A stretch of DNA of 64,000 nucleotides from Flavobacterium lipolyticum (GTDB lineage: Bacteria; Bacteroidota; Bacteroidia; Flavobacteriales; Flavobacteriaceae): positions 682,001-746,000 of the forward strand of contig NZ_JAJJMN010000001.1 of NCBI RefSeq assembly GCF_020905335.1, in the 5' to 3' direction. Numbering within the stretch: the stretch's first letter is position 1; each line of letters begins with the position of its first letter. This document shows positions 50,481 to 59,601 of the stretch, piece after piece. The notes under the pieces were generated by a model that did no database searches, was not told the DNA's origin, and saw nothing but the letters and a program-made list of their open reading frames with translations. Position numbers and translations under genes: made by a program.

Positions 50481-52619
50481 TTGAGAAAAGACCTTACACA
50501 TATTAAGTTAGATGTTAACCGTGAAAAGTTAGACGAACTGACACATAACTCAGAACCCGGAACTCACAACTTCACCACGGCCGAAGGAATTGAGCTCAAA
50601 AAGAGATATTCTGAAAAGGATCTTGAAGATTTAGAATTTCTTGATTTTGGAGCCGGGTTTGCACCCAACTTGCGCGGGCCTTACGCTACCATGTATGTAA
50701 GACGTCCGTGGACGATTCGTCAATATGCAGGATTTTCGACCGCTGAAGAGAGTAATGCTTTTTACAGAAGAAATTTGGCTGCCGGACAAAAAGGTCTTTC
50801 GATTGCCTTCGATTTACCTACCCATCGTGGTTACGATTCCGATCATGAAAGAGTAGTTGGTGATGTTGGAAAGGCCGGAGTAGCCATCGATTCTGTCGAA
50901 GACATGAAAATACTATTCGATCAGATTCCGCTTGATGAAATGTCTGTTTCAATGACTATGAACGGAGCCGTTTTACCTATTATGGCTTTTTATATCGTTG
51001 CGGCGGAAGAACAGGGCGTAGCTATTGGCAAATTATCCGGAACCATTCAAAACGATATTCTGAAAGAATTCATGGTGCGTAACACCTATATCTACCCTCC
51101 GACTCCTTCGATGAAAATCATTGCTGATATTTTCGAATTTACGAGTCAAAAAATGCCTAAATTCAACTCTATTTCAATTTCAGGATACCACATGCAGGAA
51201 GCAGGTGCCACTGCCGATATCGAATTGGCCTACACTTTAGCCGACGGTCTGGAATACATTAGAACCGGTCTTTCCACCGGAATGAGTATTGATGACTTTG
51301 CTCCCCGATTGTCTTTCTTTTGGGCTATCGGAATGAATCATTTTATGGAAATTGCCAAAATGAGAGCAGGTCGAATGATCTGGGCAAAACTGGTGCAGCA
51401 ATTCAATCCTAAAAGCGACAAATCTTTAGCCCTGAGGACACATTGTCAGACTAGTGGATGGAGTTTAACCGAACAGGATCCGTTTAATAATGTTGCCAGA
51501 ACCTGTATCGAAGCCACAGCAGCTGCTTTTGGAGGAACACAGTCCTTGCACACAAACGCATTAGATGAAGCTATTGCTTTACCTACTGACTTCTCGGCAA
51601 GAATTGCCCGTAATACTCAAATCTTTTTACAGGAAGAAACTAAAATTACCAAAACCGTTGATCCCTGGGGAGGAAGTTATTATGTGGAAAGCTTAACCGA
51701 TGAAATTCTCAAAAGCACCTGGAAACTTATCGAAGAAGTGGAAGAATTAGGCGGGATGACAAAAGCTATTGAAGCGGGAATTCCGAAATTAAGAATTGAA
51801 GAAGCTGCAGCAAGAAAACAGGCCAGAATAGACAGCGGACAAGATATAATTGTTGGTGTAAATCAATTCCGATTAGAAAAAGAAGATCCTCTACACATTC
51901 TGGATGTTGACAACCAAATGGTTCGCAAGCAACAAGTGGATCAACTTCAAAAAATTAAAGAAACCAGAGATACTGAAAAAGTAAATCAATCACTCGAAAA
52001 ATTAATTCATTGTGCAAAGACCGGAGAAGGCAACTTACTCGCAATCGCAATTGAAGCAGCCCGAAACAGAGCGACTTTAGGAGAGATTAGCGATGCCCTC
52101 GAAAGTGTATTCGGCAGATTCAAAGCACAAATTAAATCCTTTAGCGGTGTGTATAGTGCAGCAATAAAAAATGACGAGAATTTCGAAAAGGCAAAACAAT
52201 TAGCAGATGCCTTTGCCAAACAAGAAGGAAGACGTCCCAGAATTATGATTGCTAAAATGGGACAAGACGGACATGACCGAGGTGCAAAAGTAGTTGCAAC
52301 AGGCTATGCCGATGTAGGTTTCGACGTAGACATAGGTCCGCTATTCCAGACGCCGGCTGAAGCTGCCAAACAAGCGGTTGAAAATGACGTTCACATCTTA
52401 GGGGTTTCATCACTTGCTGCAGGACATAAAACTTTAGTCCCTCAGGTGATTGAAGAACTTAAAAAACACGGCCGCGAAGATATTATGGTCATTGTAGGAG
52501 GAGTAATTCCTGCTCAGGATTACCAATTCCTTTTTGATGCCGGAGCAGTAGCTGTCTTTGGTCCAGGAACAAAAATTAGCGAAGCAGCCATTAAAATCTT
52601 AGAAATTTTAATTGATTAG
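50481..52619 (+). CDS. mutB: Methylmalonyl-CoA mutase large (catalytic) subunit
   Basis: 712 residues starting at TTG 50481 ([11 protein letters not shown] fits the family). The catalytic TIM barrel is followed by the B12-binding domain with GQDGHDRG, His598 being the axial cobalt ligand, and the usual [20 protein letters not shown]. The enzyme interconverts methylmalonyl-CoA and succinyl-CoA with adenosylcobalamin. It lies 15 nt after the broken toxin gene and is followed by a terminator. No meaB-type chaperone gene is in the window. Confidence 0.96.
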   Translation: MRKDLTHIKLDVNREKLDELTHNSEPGTHNFTTAEGIELKKRYSEKDLEDLEFLDFGAGFAPNLRGPYATMYVRRPWTIRQYAGFSTAEESNAFYRRNLAAGQKGLSIAFDLPTHRGYDSDHERVVGDVGKAGVAIDSVEDMKILFDQIPLDEMSVSMTMNGAVLPIMAFYIVAAEEQGVAIGKLSGTIQNDILKEFMVRNTYIYPPTPSMKIIADIFEFTSQKMPKFNSISISGYHMQEAGATADIELAYTLADGLEYIRTGLSTGMSIDDFAPRLSFFWAIGMNHFMEIAKMRAGRMIWAKLVQQFNPKSDKSLALRTHCQTSGWSLTEQDPFNNVARTCIEATAAAFGGTQSLHTNALDEAIALPTDFSARIARNTQIFLQEETKITKTVDPWGGSYYVESLTDEILKSTWKLIEEVEELGGMTKAIEAGIPKLRIEEAAARKQARIDSGQDIIVGVNQFRLEKEDPLHILDVDNQMVRKQQVDQLQKIKETRDTEKVNQSLEKLIHCAKTGEGNLLAIAIEAARNRATLGEISDALESVFGRFKAQIKSFSGVYSAAIKNDENFEKAKQLADAFAKQEGRRPRIMIAKMGQDGHDRGAKVVATGYADVGFDVDIGPLFQTPAEAAKQAVENDVHILGVSSLAAGHKTLVPQVIEELKKHGREDIMVIVGGVIPAQDYQFLFDAGAVAVFGPGTKISEAAIKILEILID

Positions 52620-52636
52620 AAGATAAATTCATTACG

Positions 52637-52663
52637 AGAGAGGCGATTGCCTCTCTTTTTTTA
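52637..52663 (+). terminator. Terminator of mutB
   Basis: AGAGAGGC (52637-52644), GATT, GCCTCTCT (52649-52656), then TTTTTTTA. It is a clear terminator. Confidence 0.85.
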
Positions 52664-52727
52664 TTCTGTATTTTTCTCAACAAAAAAACTTTCAATCTTT
52701 GCCAGGCTCCAATTCTCACACCCCAAT

Positions 52728-52852
52728 TGTCATTTCGACGAAGGAGAAATCACAACAGTAATTCTACAAAGAAATTCCATAAAGAAACTCCACGAAGAAA
52801 CAACCAATCTTTGCCGAGTTTCTTATGGGATTTCTCCTTCATCGAAATGACA
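52728..52852. repeat. Dispersed palindromic element, copy C
   Basis: Left arm TGTCATTTCGACGAAGGAG from 52728; right arm ending TCATCGAAATGACA at 52852. The core ACCAATCTTTGCCGAG starts at 52803, 50 nt from the right end. The interior repeats a short unit like CAAAGAAACTCC. It is part of a 396-nt gap (52620-53015) with no gene. Confidence 0.85.
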
Positions 52853-52902
52853 CACAAGCCATTCTATGAAGAAACTTTACAAAGAAAACCCACGAAGAAA
52901 TC

Positions 52903-52952
52903 ACCAATCTTTGTCGAGCTTCTTATGTGATTTCTCCTTCGTCGAAATGACA
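52903..52952. repeat. Palindromic element, copy D, right half only
   Basis: The right-hand 50 nt, ACCAATCTTTGTCGAG (52903) to GTCGAAATGACA (52952), follow copy C without a left arm of their own. The interior units again read GAAGAAAC and CAAAGAAA. It looks like a tandem extension of copy C. Confidence 0.8.
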
Positions 52953-53015
52953 CAGCGTAAAAAAACTTCTAAAACAAACAACAAAACAAAGTATATTCGT
53001 ACAAAATAATATATT

Positions 53016-53330
53016 ATGTTCAATCCTCAATCTGGCTTTCATACCTATTACGTCTATATTATAACCAACCAACATCGTTCGACTTTTTACATTGGTGTTA
53101 CTAACAATTTAAAACTAAGATTACATCAGCACAAACAAAATATAGAAAACGGTACAAAAACATTTGCATCAAAATATAATATTCAATTTTTAGTATACTA
53201 TGAAAAATTCACTTGGATTCACGAGGCTATTACACGAGAAAAAGAGTTAAAAAAATGGAATAGAGATAAAAAACTAGCATTAATTAAAGAACAAAATCCA
53301 GTATTTGAGTTTCTTAATCATTATTTTTAA
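53016..53330 (+). CDS. GIY-YIG endonuclease-domain protein
   Basis: 104 residues. The GIY-YIG fold is compact: YVY at 12-14 and YIG at 25-27, R35 in KLRLHQHK, and an acidic catalytic region with REKELKKWNRDKK (E75 or E77). It is a stand-alone catalytic domain of the UvrC/intron-nuclease type. The gene lies between copies D and E of a palindromic element. Its role is unknown; a link to the elements is only suggested by position. Confidence 0.85.
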   Translation: MFNPQSGFHTYYVYIITNQHRSTFYIGVTNNLKLRLHQHKQNIENGTKTFASKYNIQFLVYYEKFTWIHEAITREKELKKWNRDKKLALIKEQNPVFEFLNHYF

Positions 53331-53404
53331 TAGTAAACGTAAATTTTACAATAGGATCTCTAGCATGCTATAAAGAAAATCACCATCCATTTTAAGACTC
53401 ATTG

Positions 53405-53556
53405 TGTCATTTCGACGAAGGAGACTCGAGAGATAGCGAACAGGCGAAGCAAATCACACAAGCCATTCTACAAAGAAACTCCTCAAAGAAATTCCACGAA
53501 GAAACTACCAATCTTTGTCGAGCTATGTTTGTGATTTCTCTTTCGTCGAAATGACA
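53405..53556. repeat. Dispersed palindromic element, copy E
   Basis: Left arm TGTCATTTCGACGAAGGAG from 53405, right arm ending TTCGTCGAAATGACA at 53556. The core ACCAATCTTTGTCGAG starts at 53507, 50 nt from the right end. A 27-nt insert (CTCGAGAGATAGCGAAC...) splits the left arm. It lies in a 335-nt gap with the terminator of the next minus-strand gene. Confidence 0.85.
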
Positions 53557-53615
53557 CACAAGGGGCAATTCACATCTTAAAATCTCAATAACCGTTACTA
53601 ATTAAAAACAGCCAT

Positions 53616-53647
53616 AAAAAAACCCGCTTTTTACAGCAGGTTTTCTT
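53616..53647 (-). terminator. Terminator of the lysozyme-like gene
   Basis: AAAACCCGCT pairs with AGCAGGTTTT around a TTTTAC loop. On the minus strand a T run follows, 19 nt after the stop at 53666. Confidence 0.75.
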
Positions 53648-53665
53648 TATAAAGTTTACACTTTA

Positions 53666-54313
53666 TTAATGGTGTATTGTAGCATTACTATCTGCTTCAA
53701 TAAAAGATAAATCATAACCTCCAAAGGCTTTAAGGTAACTTTTTAAAGAAGTTCCGTAGGCATCTCTAAAGTGTTGGCCTCCTTTGTTCTTAAAAAAGTT
53801 TTTAACTGAACCTGCACCACCAAGATGAGCGGCAGCTAAAATACCAGACTCTGTAATTTCAATTCCGTTAATAATTTTCCCTTCATACTTTTCGATCTCA
53901 TTGCGTAAAATCCATTTGTTTTTAGACAATAACACCAGAAATGCTTTTTCCTGTAAGGCAGGGTCTTTTAAAAAGGCTTTGTTGTTTTGAACACCAATAG
54001 CTCTCAGTGCCTGAGTCCCAAATTGATATTTCCCCATATAACCTAACGAATTTACCAAACGATATTTCCCTTGAGATTCTTTAAAAGCTACAGCTTCTTT
54101 GAATCCAATAAGGCGTTTTCCGGTAAATGGGGTGTTTAATTTGTGTAAGATAGGATAATCATCCTCTTCCTGTGATGGAAATACGTATTCAGATCCATCT
54201 GTTTTTTCTATTAGAAACCAGGGTTTGGTTTCCAGATTAAAGGGTTTAAAACCCAAAGTCAAAAATGTAATAATAACGATCAAACTCGCATAAAAATACC
54301 ACTTCTTTATCAT
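53666..54313 (-). CDS. Lysozyme-like/transglycosylase-type periplasmic protein
   Basis: 215 residues. An N-terminal membrane helix (about 7-24) anchors it in the inner membrane. The C-terminal domain has a likely catalytic Glu in AVAFKESQGKYRLVNSLGYMGKYQFG, the arrangement of lysozyme-like transglycosylases, plus AAHLGGAGSVKNFF. It probably cuts peptidoglycan. The gene stands at the end of a cell-wall cluster (DUF2279-like, mltG, dapF). Confidence 0.7.
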   Translation of the reverse strand: MIKKWYFYASLIVIITFLTLGFKPFNLETKPWFLIEKTDGSEYVFPSQEEDDYPILHKLNTPFTGKRLIGFKEAVAFKESQGKYRLVNSLGYMGKYQFGTQALRAIGVQNNKAFLKDPALQEKAFLVLLSKNKWILRNEIEKYEGKIINGIEITESGILAAAHLGGAGSVKNFFKNKGGQHFRDAYGTSLKSYLKAFGGYDLSFIEADSNATIHH

Positions 54314-54412
54314 AAATTGTTTTTCTTCAAAACGCTGTCACCTTTTTGAAATTTCTACGGTGCAAAGGTAATAAAAAACAAATTATACTGATAATCAACA
54401 AGTTAATGTTTT

Positions 54413-55333
54413 CTAAAAATAGAAGGCATGCGCTTTAAGCCCTTTATTGGCGGAGTATTCGAGAGTTGGCGCCGGAATTTTTATCGTGTTAAAAATCGAA
54501 AAGATAGTCTTTAAAAAATGTGATTTTGTTTCAATTTTCGTCAAATTTACGTCAAAACTAAGATAAATCTGACGAAATCTTTTCGGGTTTTGTGTGAAAT
54601 CAGGATTATCATTTTGTAAATTTCCGGTTAACATTCCGTCAGCTCCATATCCAAAAGCTACATTTAACCACTTTGGAATTTTACTCTCTTTCGCGAAAGA
54701 ATGAAGATTTACAGAGAGCCAATAGGTTTGCCCATTATAATCTTTCAAAAGCTGTTCATTTAACGAACTTCCCAATACTTTAGGTCTTAAATTCGCATAT
54801 TGCGTAGTATGAAAAGAGAATTTTGGAACAATACGCTGTTCTTTCCAAAGTAATTCCTGAGAAACGTATAAAGCAGTACCGGTAGCATTAGCAATAACAT
54901 CTCCTGAAGAAGCCCCCCATTCTGATGAAAATCCATCCAATACTTCAACAGCCGTCAGAAAGGCAAAGCCAAAACCTGCACCGTAAATTAATTGTTTTTT
55001 TTGATCAGCACCACTCCATTTCATCATTTCAGCACCCAACCTTCCTAAATGATAGGCCGAATACATATGCCCCACCTTATCCATCTGAAGCCATTCGTTA
55101 TTATCATTTATAAAGTGGAAATTAGAACGAGGATAATCAGCATACCAAAGCTGATTCAAACCTAGTAAAGTTACCGAAGCCAGAGTAGCTTCGGTAATTA
55201 TGACTGTATTTTGTCTTTTTTTATTTAAAGTATCCGCAGGTGTTAAAAAACTTTCAACCCTGCTTTGAGCGTTCACAGAAAAAACACTCCAAAACCCTAA
55301 AACCGATAAAAAAAATATGCTTTTAAAATTCAA
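54413..55333 (-). CDS. DUF2279/YfiM-like protein
   Basis: 306 residues. Signal peptide ending VNAQ. The conserved DUF2279 patterns are MDKVGHMYSAYHLGRLGAEMM and VEVLDGFSSEWGASSGDVIANATG. These proteins are predicted membrane-associated lipoprotein-like or outer-membrane proteins of unknown function. It follows mltG by 2 nt, so it is co-transcribed with it. Confidence 0.85.
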   Translation of the reverse strand: MNFKSIFFLSVLGFWSVFSVNAQSRVESFLTPADTLNKKRQNTVIITEATLASVTLLGLNQLWYADYPRSNFHFINDNNEWLQMDKVGHMYSAYHLGRLGAEMMKWSGADQKKQLIYGAGFGFAFLTAVEVLDGFSSEWGASSGDVIANATGTALYVSQELLWKEQRIVPKFSFHTTQYANLRPKVLGSSLNEQLLKDYNGQTYWLSVNLHSFAKESKIPKWLNVAFGYGADGMLTGNLQNDNPDFTQNPKRFRQIYLSFDVNLTKIETKSHFLKTIFSIFNTIKIPAPTLEYSANKGLKAHAFYF

Positions 55334-55335
55334 AA

Positions 55336-56376
55336 CTATCTTGTTACGCCCTGACTGGCAATCCAGTCTGAATATTTTTTTGCATTTACATTGTGTTCTG
55401 CCAAAGTAGCAGCGAATTCATGGTATCCGAAACGTTCCACGCTCGCACAAAAATAAATATAATCGTTTTTCTCCGGGTTTAAAACAGCATCAAGGGCTGT
55501 AATATCAGGCATTGCAATTGGTCCTGGGGGAAGGCCGATATTCACGTAAGTATTGTAAGGCGATTTCATAATCAAGTCGTTGTAAAAAACTCTTTTGATT
55601 ACCTGATCGAAATTATTGTCTCTAAGTTTTAAAGCGTAAATTACCGTTGGATCAGCCTGTAATGGCATTTCTAAACGCAAACGATTCAAATAAACACCGG
55701 CAATACGAGGCCTTTCATCTTTCTTTACGGACTCTTTATGAACGATCGATGCTAAAATGGTAACCTGAACCGGAGTTAATCCTTGTTTTTTTGCCTTTTC
55801 GATTCTCTCAGCAGTCCAAAAATTATGATATTCCTTGATCATTTTATCACGGAATTTCACTGCAGAAGTATTCCAGTAAATTTCATAAGTATTTGGAATA
55901 AACATAGCGAAGACGTTCTCTTCATTAAAACCATTTGCGGCTAAAAATTCCGGATCTCTAAAGGCTTTCAATAACGACAAACTGTCTGCTTCGATTTCAG
56001 AACCCACTCTTCCGGCAAAATTTTCCAGACGTTCCTGATTGTTAAAAGCCAATTTTACCGGTACATTAGAACGCATAGCGCGAACCAAATCCATATTGTT
56101 CATGTCTTTTTTAAGCAAAAAACGACCTGATTTTACATTTTCAGGATAACTTCTTTTGTCAGCCACCATTTCAAAATCTTCAAAATTCTTGATATAGGGC
56201 TCCAATATTTTCTTCACATCCGTATAATTCGCTCCTGTCGGAACATACACGTACAATTCTTTATCCTCGAATTTGGTATTGGCACTGAAGATTTTACTAA
56301 TTAAAATAAATCCGTAAACCATTAAAACTGAAATTACGGCAACAGCAGTTAACGTGATGATTTTTTTTATGCTCAA
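55336..56376 (-). CDS. mltG: Endolytic transglycosylase MltG
   Basis: 346 residues. One N-terminal membrane helix (about 8-30) and a LysM-like linker precede the YceG domain. The catalytic Glu is in LASIVHKESVKKDERPRIAGVYLNRL, and QADPTVIYAL and SPYNTYVNIGLPPGPIAMP are typical. It cuts nascent peptidoglycan strands. It follows the GNAT gene by 10 nt and precedes the DUF2279-like gene by 2 nt. Confidence 0.95.
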   Translation of the reverse strand: MSIKKIITLTAVAVISVLMVYGFILISKIFSANTKFEDKELYVYVPTGANYTDVKKILEPYIKNFEDFEMVADKRSYPENVKSGRFLLKKDMNNMDLVRAMRSNVPVKLAFNNQERLENFAGRVGSEIEADSLSLLKAFRDPEFLAANGFNEENVFAMFIPNTYEIYWNTSAVKFRDKMIKEYHNFWTAERIEKAKKQGLTPVQVTILASIVHKESVKKDERPRIAGVYLNRLRLEMPLQADPTVIYALKLRDNNFDQVIKRVFYNDLIMKSPYNTYVNIGLPPGPIAMPDITALDAVLNPEKNDYIYFCASVERFGYHEFAATLAEHNVNAKKYSDWIASQGVTR

Positions 56377-56386
56377 AGTCTTAAAT

Positions 56387-56920
56387 TTAAATTTGTTTGT
56401 TAATTAACTGAAACATTGCTTCGTCCTGATAGTGGTTGTGGAGCAAAATCCAATCTTTCTTAATTCCTATTTTCTCAAAGCCAAATTTAGTAAAAAGAGC
56501 TACACTTGGTGCGTTTCCCACAGCAATATTTGCATATAATTGATGCAAGTTTAAATGGTGAAATGCATACTTAATTAAAAGCCCTAATGCCTCAGATCCA
56601 ACTTTTTGATTTCTGTTTTCGTCTTTTTGAATGACAATGCCAATGCCTGCTCTGTTATTTTTCGGATCAAATTCGAACAAATCAATCAATCCAATCGCCG
56701 GAAAGTCCTGATCCTGACAGATCGCTAAACGCAATTGCTTGGCCTCATAAATATCCTGCTGTGCATTTTCGAGATACTGGCGGATCAAAAACCTGCTATA
56801 GGGCGTTTGGGTGTTACTGACTTCCCAAATGCTCTCATCATTCTCCATGGCATACACAAACTCCAGATCATTGGGTTCTAATGCACGCAGATAAATCGAG
56901 TCCCCTTTGAGTGTTATCAT
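56387..56920 (-). CDS. GNAT acetyltransferase, RimJ type
   Basis: 177 residues. Starts ITLKGDSIYLRALEPNDLEFVY, the usual start of this group, with an acetyl-CoA region around KVGSEALGLLIKYAFHHLNLHQLYANI. Substrate unknown. It lies between dapF and mltG on the same strand and is probably in their operon. Confidence 0.88.
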   Translation of the reverse strand: MITLKGDSIYLRALEPNDLEFVYAMENDESIWEVSNTQTPYSRFLIRQYLENAQQDIYEAKQLRLAICQDQDFPAIGLIDLFEFDPKNNRAGIGIVIQKDENRNQKVGSEALGLLIKYAFHHLNLHQLYANIAVGNAPSVALFTKFGFEKIGIKKDWILLHNHYQDEAMFQLINKQI

Positions 56921-56973
56921 TTGATTGTAGATTGTAGATTTTAGATTGCTGATTTTGGATCGTTTTAGACTAA

Positions 56974-57756
56974 TTAAATTTCGATCGCTCCTTTGAAAAC
57001 AAATTTGGCTGGCCCGGTTAAAAAAACATTGGTGAAATGTTCGTCTGACTTATCAAAAGAAACCACCAATTTTCCGCCTTCAACATTCAGATCAATTGAC
57101 GTTTTATCTGTCAAACCAATAGCATTCATTGCAATTGCCACTGCCGTTGCTCCGGTTCCGCAAGCCAAAGTTTCATCTTCAACACCTCTTTCATAAGTAC
57201 GCAATGAAAAAGTACTATCGTCTACTTTTTTTACAAAATTAACGTTACTCCCTTTTTCACCATATAATTCGCCATAACGAATTGCTGCACCATTTTCTTT
57301 CACATTATAATGTTCTAAATCCTCTACAAGCTGTACATGATGTGGTGAGCCTGTATTTAAAAAAGTATAAGAATCGTATTTTTTTACTTCATCCACATCA
57401 ATCATCTGCAAGGAAATAATAGCATCCTCTCCGACCGAAGCATGATGCAATCCATCAGTTGCAATAAAGGTAGTTTTGTCGTCAATAACCCCCAACTGAT
57501 TGGCAAAAGCTACCAGACAACGACCACCATTTCCGCACATCGAACTTTGGTTTCCGTCTGAATTATAATAGACCATTCTGAAGTCCGTTTCAGTATCATT
57601 TTCGAGCAAGATCAGTCCATCAGCACCTATCCCGAAACGTCTGTCGCACAGTCGTTCAATCAATTTAATATTCTCTTTTGGAAAGAACTCTGAACGGTTG
57701 TCAATCATAACAAAATCGTTCCCGGTACCCTGATATTTATAAAATTCTATTTGCAT
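56974..57756 (-). CDS. dapF: Diaminopimelate epimerase
   Basis: 260 residues from ATG 57756; the extension to 57777 (MSVNVKK) is not conserved. The catalytic cysteines are C74 in MCGNGGRC and C199 in ACGTGATA. It epimerises LL- to meso-diaminopimelate for lysine and peptidoglycan synthesis. It is the first gene of the cluster with a GNAT gene, mltG and the DUF2279-like gene. Confidence 0.96.
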   Translation of the reverse strand: MQIEFYKYQGTGNDFVMIDNRSEFFPKENIKLIERLCDRRFGIGADGLILLENDTETDFRMVYYNSDGNQSSMCGNGGRCLVAFANQLGVIDDKTTFIATDGLHHASVGEDAIISLQMIDVDEVKKYDSYTFLNTGSPHHVQLVEDLEHYNVKENGAAIRYGELYGEKGSNVNFVKKVDDSTFSLRTYERGVEDETLACGTGATAVAIAMNAIGLTDKTSIDLNVEGGKLVVSFDKSDEHFTNVFLTGPAKFVFKGAIEI

Positions 57757-57896
57757 TTTTTTTACATTAACTGACACAAAAGTACGAACAAATAATTAAT
57801 GAAATGTTAATCATTGTTAAAGAGCGTTAAACCATTTTCTCAGATAATTTTTTGAAGTATTTTTACGTTAAAATAACCAATAATATAAACTGTAAT

Positions 57897-59297
57897 ATGA
57901 AAAGATTTTCAACCTTATTTTTAGTTTCACTGCTTAGCGGTGCAACTACCCTTGGTGCTTACAAATTATTATTTGAAAGCAGCAATTCTTTTTTTGGAAG
58001 AGGAAATTCTGTTGTTACTCTTGCCCCGAACTCATTTGGAAAAAACGTCGCACTATCTGCTGAAACGGTTGATTTTACAGCAGCTGCAGACAAAACCATT
58101 CACACTGTTGTTCACGTAAAAAATGTCTCGCGAAGAACCGTCAGCAATCCTATGATGGAATTTTTCTACGGTTATGGAGGTCAACAACAGCAGGAACAGG
58201 TTGGAACCGGATCCGGAGTTATTATTTCGGAAGACGGCTACATTGTAACCAACAATCACGTAATTAAAGATGCTACGGAAATCGAAATTACTTTAAACAA
58301 TAAAAAATCATACAAAGCTAAATTAATAGGTACCGATTCTAAAATGGACATCGCTTTACTGAAAATTAATACTGATGAAAAATTGCCTTATACTGCTTTT
58401 GCCAATTCTGATTCTGTAAAAATCGGAGAGTGGGTTTTGGCAGTAGGAAATCCGTATAATTTAACGTCTACGGTTACTGCTGGAATTGTTTCGGCAAAAG
58501 CCCGAAATCTGGATACTAACGGAATTCAGTCATTCATTCAGACAGATGCGGCTGTAAACCCCGGAAATAGTGGTGGTGCATTAGTAAACACCAGAGGTGA
58601 GTTGATTGGTATCAATACTATGATCTCCTCTATGACCGGTTCCTATGTTGGATATTCGTTTGCCGTTCCGTCTAATATTGCCCGAAAAATAATCGAAGAC
58701 ATTATGGAATTCGGAAATGTACAAAGAGGTATTTTGGGTGTTGAAGGTGGTGAGTTAAACAGTACCGCTTCTAAAGAATTAGGAATTACAGAAACACAAG
58801 GCTTCTACATTAGCAAAGTTTCTAAAAATTCCGGAGCCGAAAAAGCAGGATTGGGTAAAGGTGATATCATCATCAAACTTGACGACCAGAACATTGCCAC
58901 TTATGCAGATCTGTCCGGTTATATAAACACCAAACGTCCAAATGATGTTGTAAAAGTGACCTACATTAAAGATGGAAAAACAAAAACAGTTCCGGTAACT
59001 TTAAGTAAAAATGAATTTTTCAGTACTGAATTTAAAGGAATCGAGCTGGAAAACATCGATGCCTCAGATAAAAAGAAATTCAAAATTGATTATGGTGTAA
59101 AAATCAGAAGCATCACTAACGAAAACTTAATGCAGTATCAAAATGAACTTCAAGGCAATATTATCTTAAGTATTGATAATGTAAAAGCAACCAACATTGA
59201 AACTGTTTCTAAACTTTTAAACAATAAAAATGACGGACAAAGTGTTCGTCTTGAAATGATCAGTAAATCGGGAGAAATTCTCAGAATTATAATTTAG
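57897..59297 (+). CDS. HtrA/DegQ-type periplasmic serine protease
   Basis: 466 residues from ATG 57897; the frame from TTG 57852 is leader sequence. A signal or anchor segment (about 5-20) is followed by a Gln-rich stretch and the trypsin-like domain with H121, D151 and S225 in NPGNSGGAL. One PDZ domain (about 280-370) and a second degenerate one follow. It degrades misfolded envelope proteins. Divergent from dapF; its terminator is at 59381-59414. Confidence 0.92.
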   Translation: MKRFSTLFLVSLLSGATTLGAYKLLFESSNSFFGRGNSVVTLAPNSFGKNVALSAETVDFTAAADKTIHTVVHVKNVSRRTVSNPMMEFFYGYGGQQQQEQVGTGSGVIISEDGYIVTNNHVIKDATEIEITLNNKKSYKAKLIGTDSKMDIALLKINTDEKLPYTAFANSDSVKIGEWVLAVGNPYNLTSTVTAGIVSAKARNLDTNGIQSFIQTDAAVNPGNSGGALVNTRGELIGINTMISSMTGSYVGYSFAVPSNIARKIIEDIMEFGNVQRGILGVEGGELNSTASKELGITETQGFYISKVSKNSGAEKAGLGKGDIIIKLDDQNIATYADLSGYINTKRPNDVVKVTYIKDGKTKTVPVTLSKNEFFSTEFKGIELENIDASDKKKFKIDYGVKIRSITNENLMQYQNELQGNIILSIDNVKATNIETVSKLLNNKNDGQSVRLEMISKSGEILRIII

Positions 59298-59308
59298 TTC
59301 TCTCTTTA

Positions 59309-59376
59309 CAGTCTCAGTTCTCAGTCACAGTTTACAGTTTTTTTTTGCTAAAAACTGTGACCGAAAACTGAAAACT
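59309..59376. repeat. Word-repeat hairpin of the CAGTCTCAG family
   Basis: CAGTCTCAGTTCTCAGTCAC and further copies of CAGTTT on the left (59309-59344) face AAAAACTGTGACCGAAAACT on the right (59350-59369). The word CAGTCTCAG is also that of the repeats at 37203 and 23889. Confidence 0.6.
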
Positions 59377-59380
59377 CCTA

Positions 59381-59414
59381 AAAAAAGTCATCTTAGAAAT
59401 AAGATGACTTTTTT
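59381..59414 (+). terminator. Terminator of the HtrA gene
   Basis: A perfect 15-bp stem, AAAAAAGTCATCTTA (59381-59395), GAAA loop, TAAGATGACTTTTTT (59400-59414). It is a clear terminator. Confidence 0.9.
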
Positions 59415-59544
59415 GTTTTTCTTCGCAAATAAACTCCCATTTTCATTATCATTAGCTCTATTTTTAACCCATTAGGAAAAATTATTTTTTATATAAATTT
59501 CAAAAATAAATCATAAAACAGTTTACGAAATCGATTGAAATGGG

Positions 59545-59552
59545 TACTTTTG
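59545..59552 (+). promoter_or_regulatory. -7 box of the GAPDH gene
   Basis: TACTTTTG matches TAnnTTTG 49 nt before the start. TTTA at 59522-59525 is a weak -33 box at 19-nt spacing. Confidence 0.6.
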
Positions 59553-59601
59553 CGCAAAATTTAAAAATAGTCGTCTATTTATTTTTTCAATTCAATCAAT
59601 T

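Noticed and set aside
57852..57896. TTG start for the HtrA gene (also 3546, 11941 and 38863 for other genes)
   Set aside because: The extra residues precede an ordinary signal peptide or family start; the inner ATG fits better in each case.
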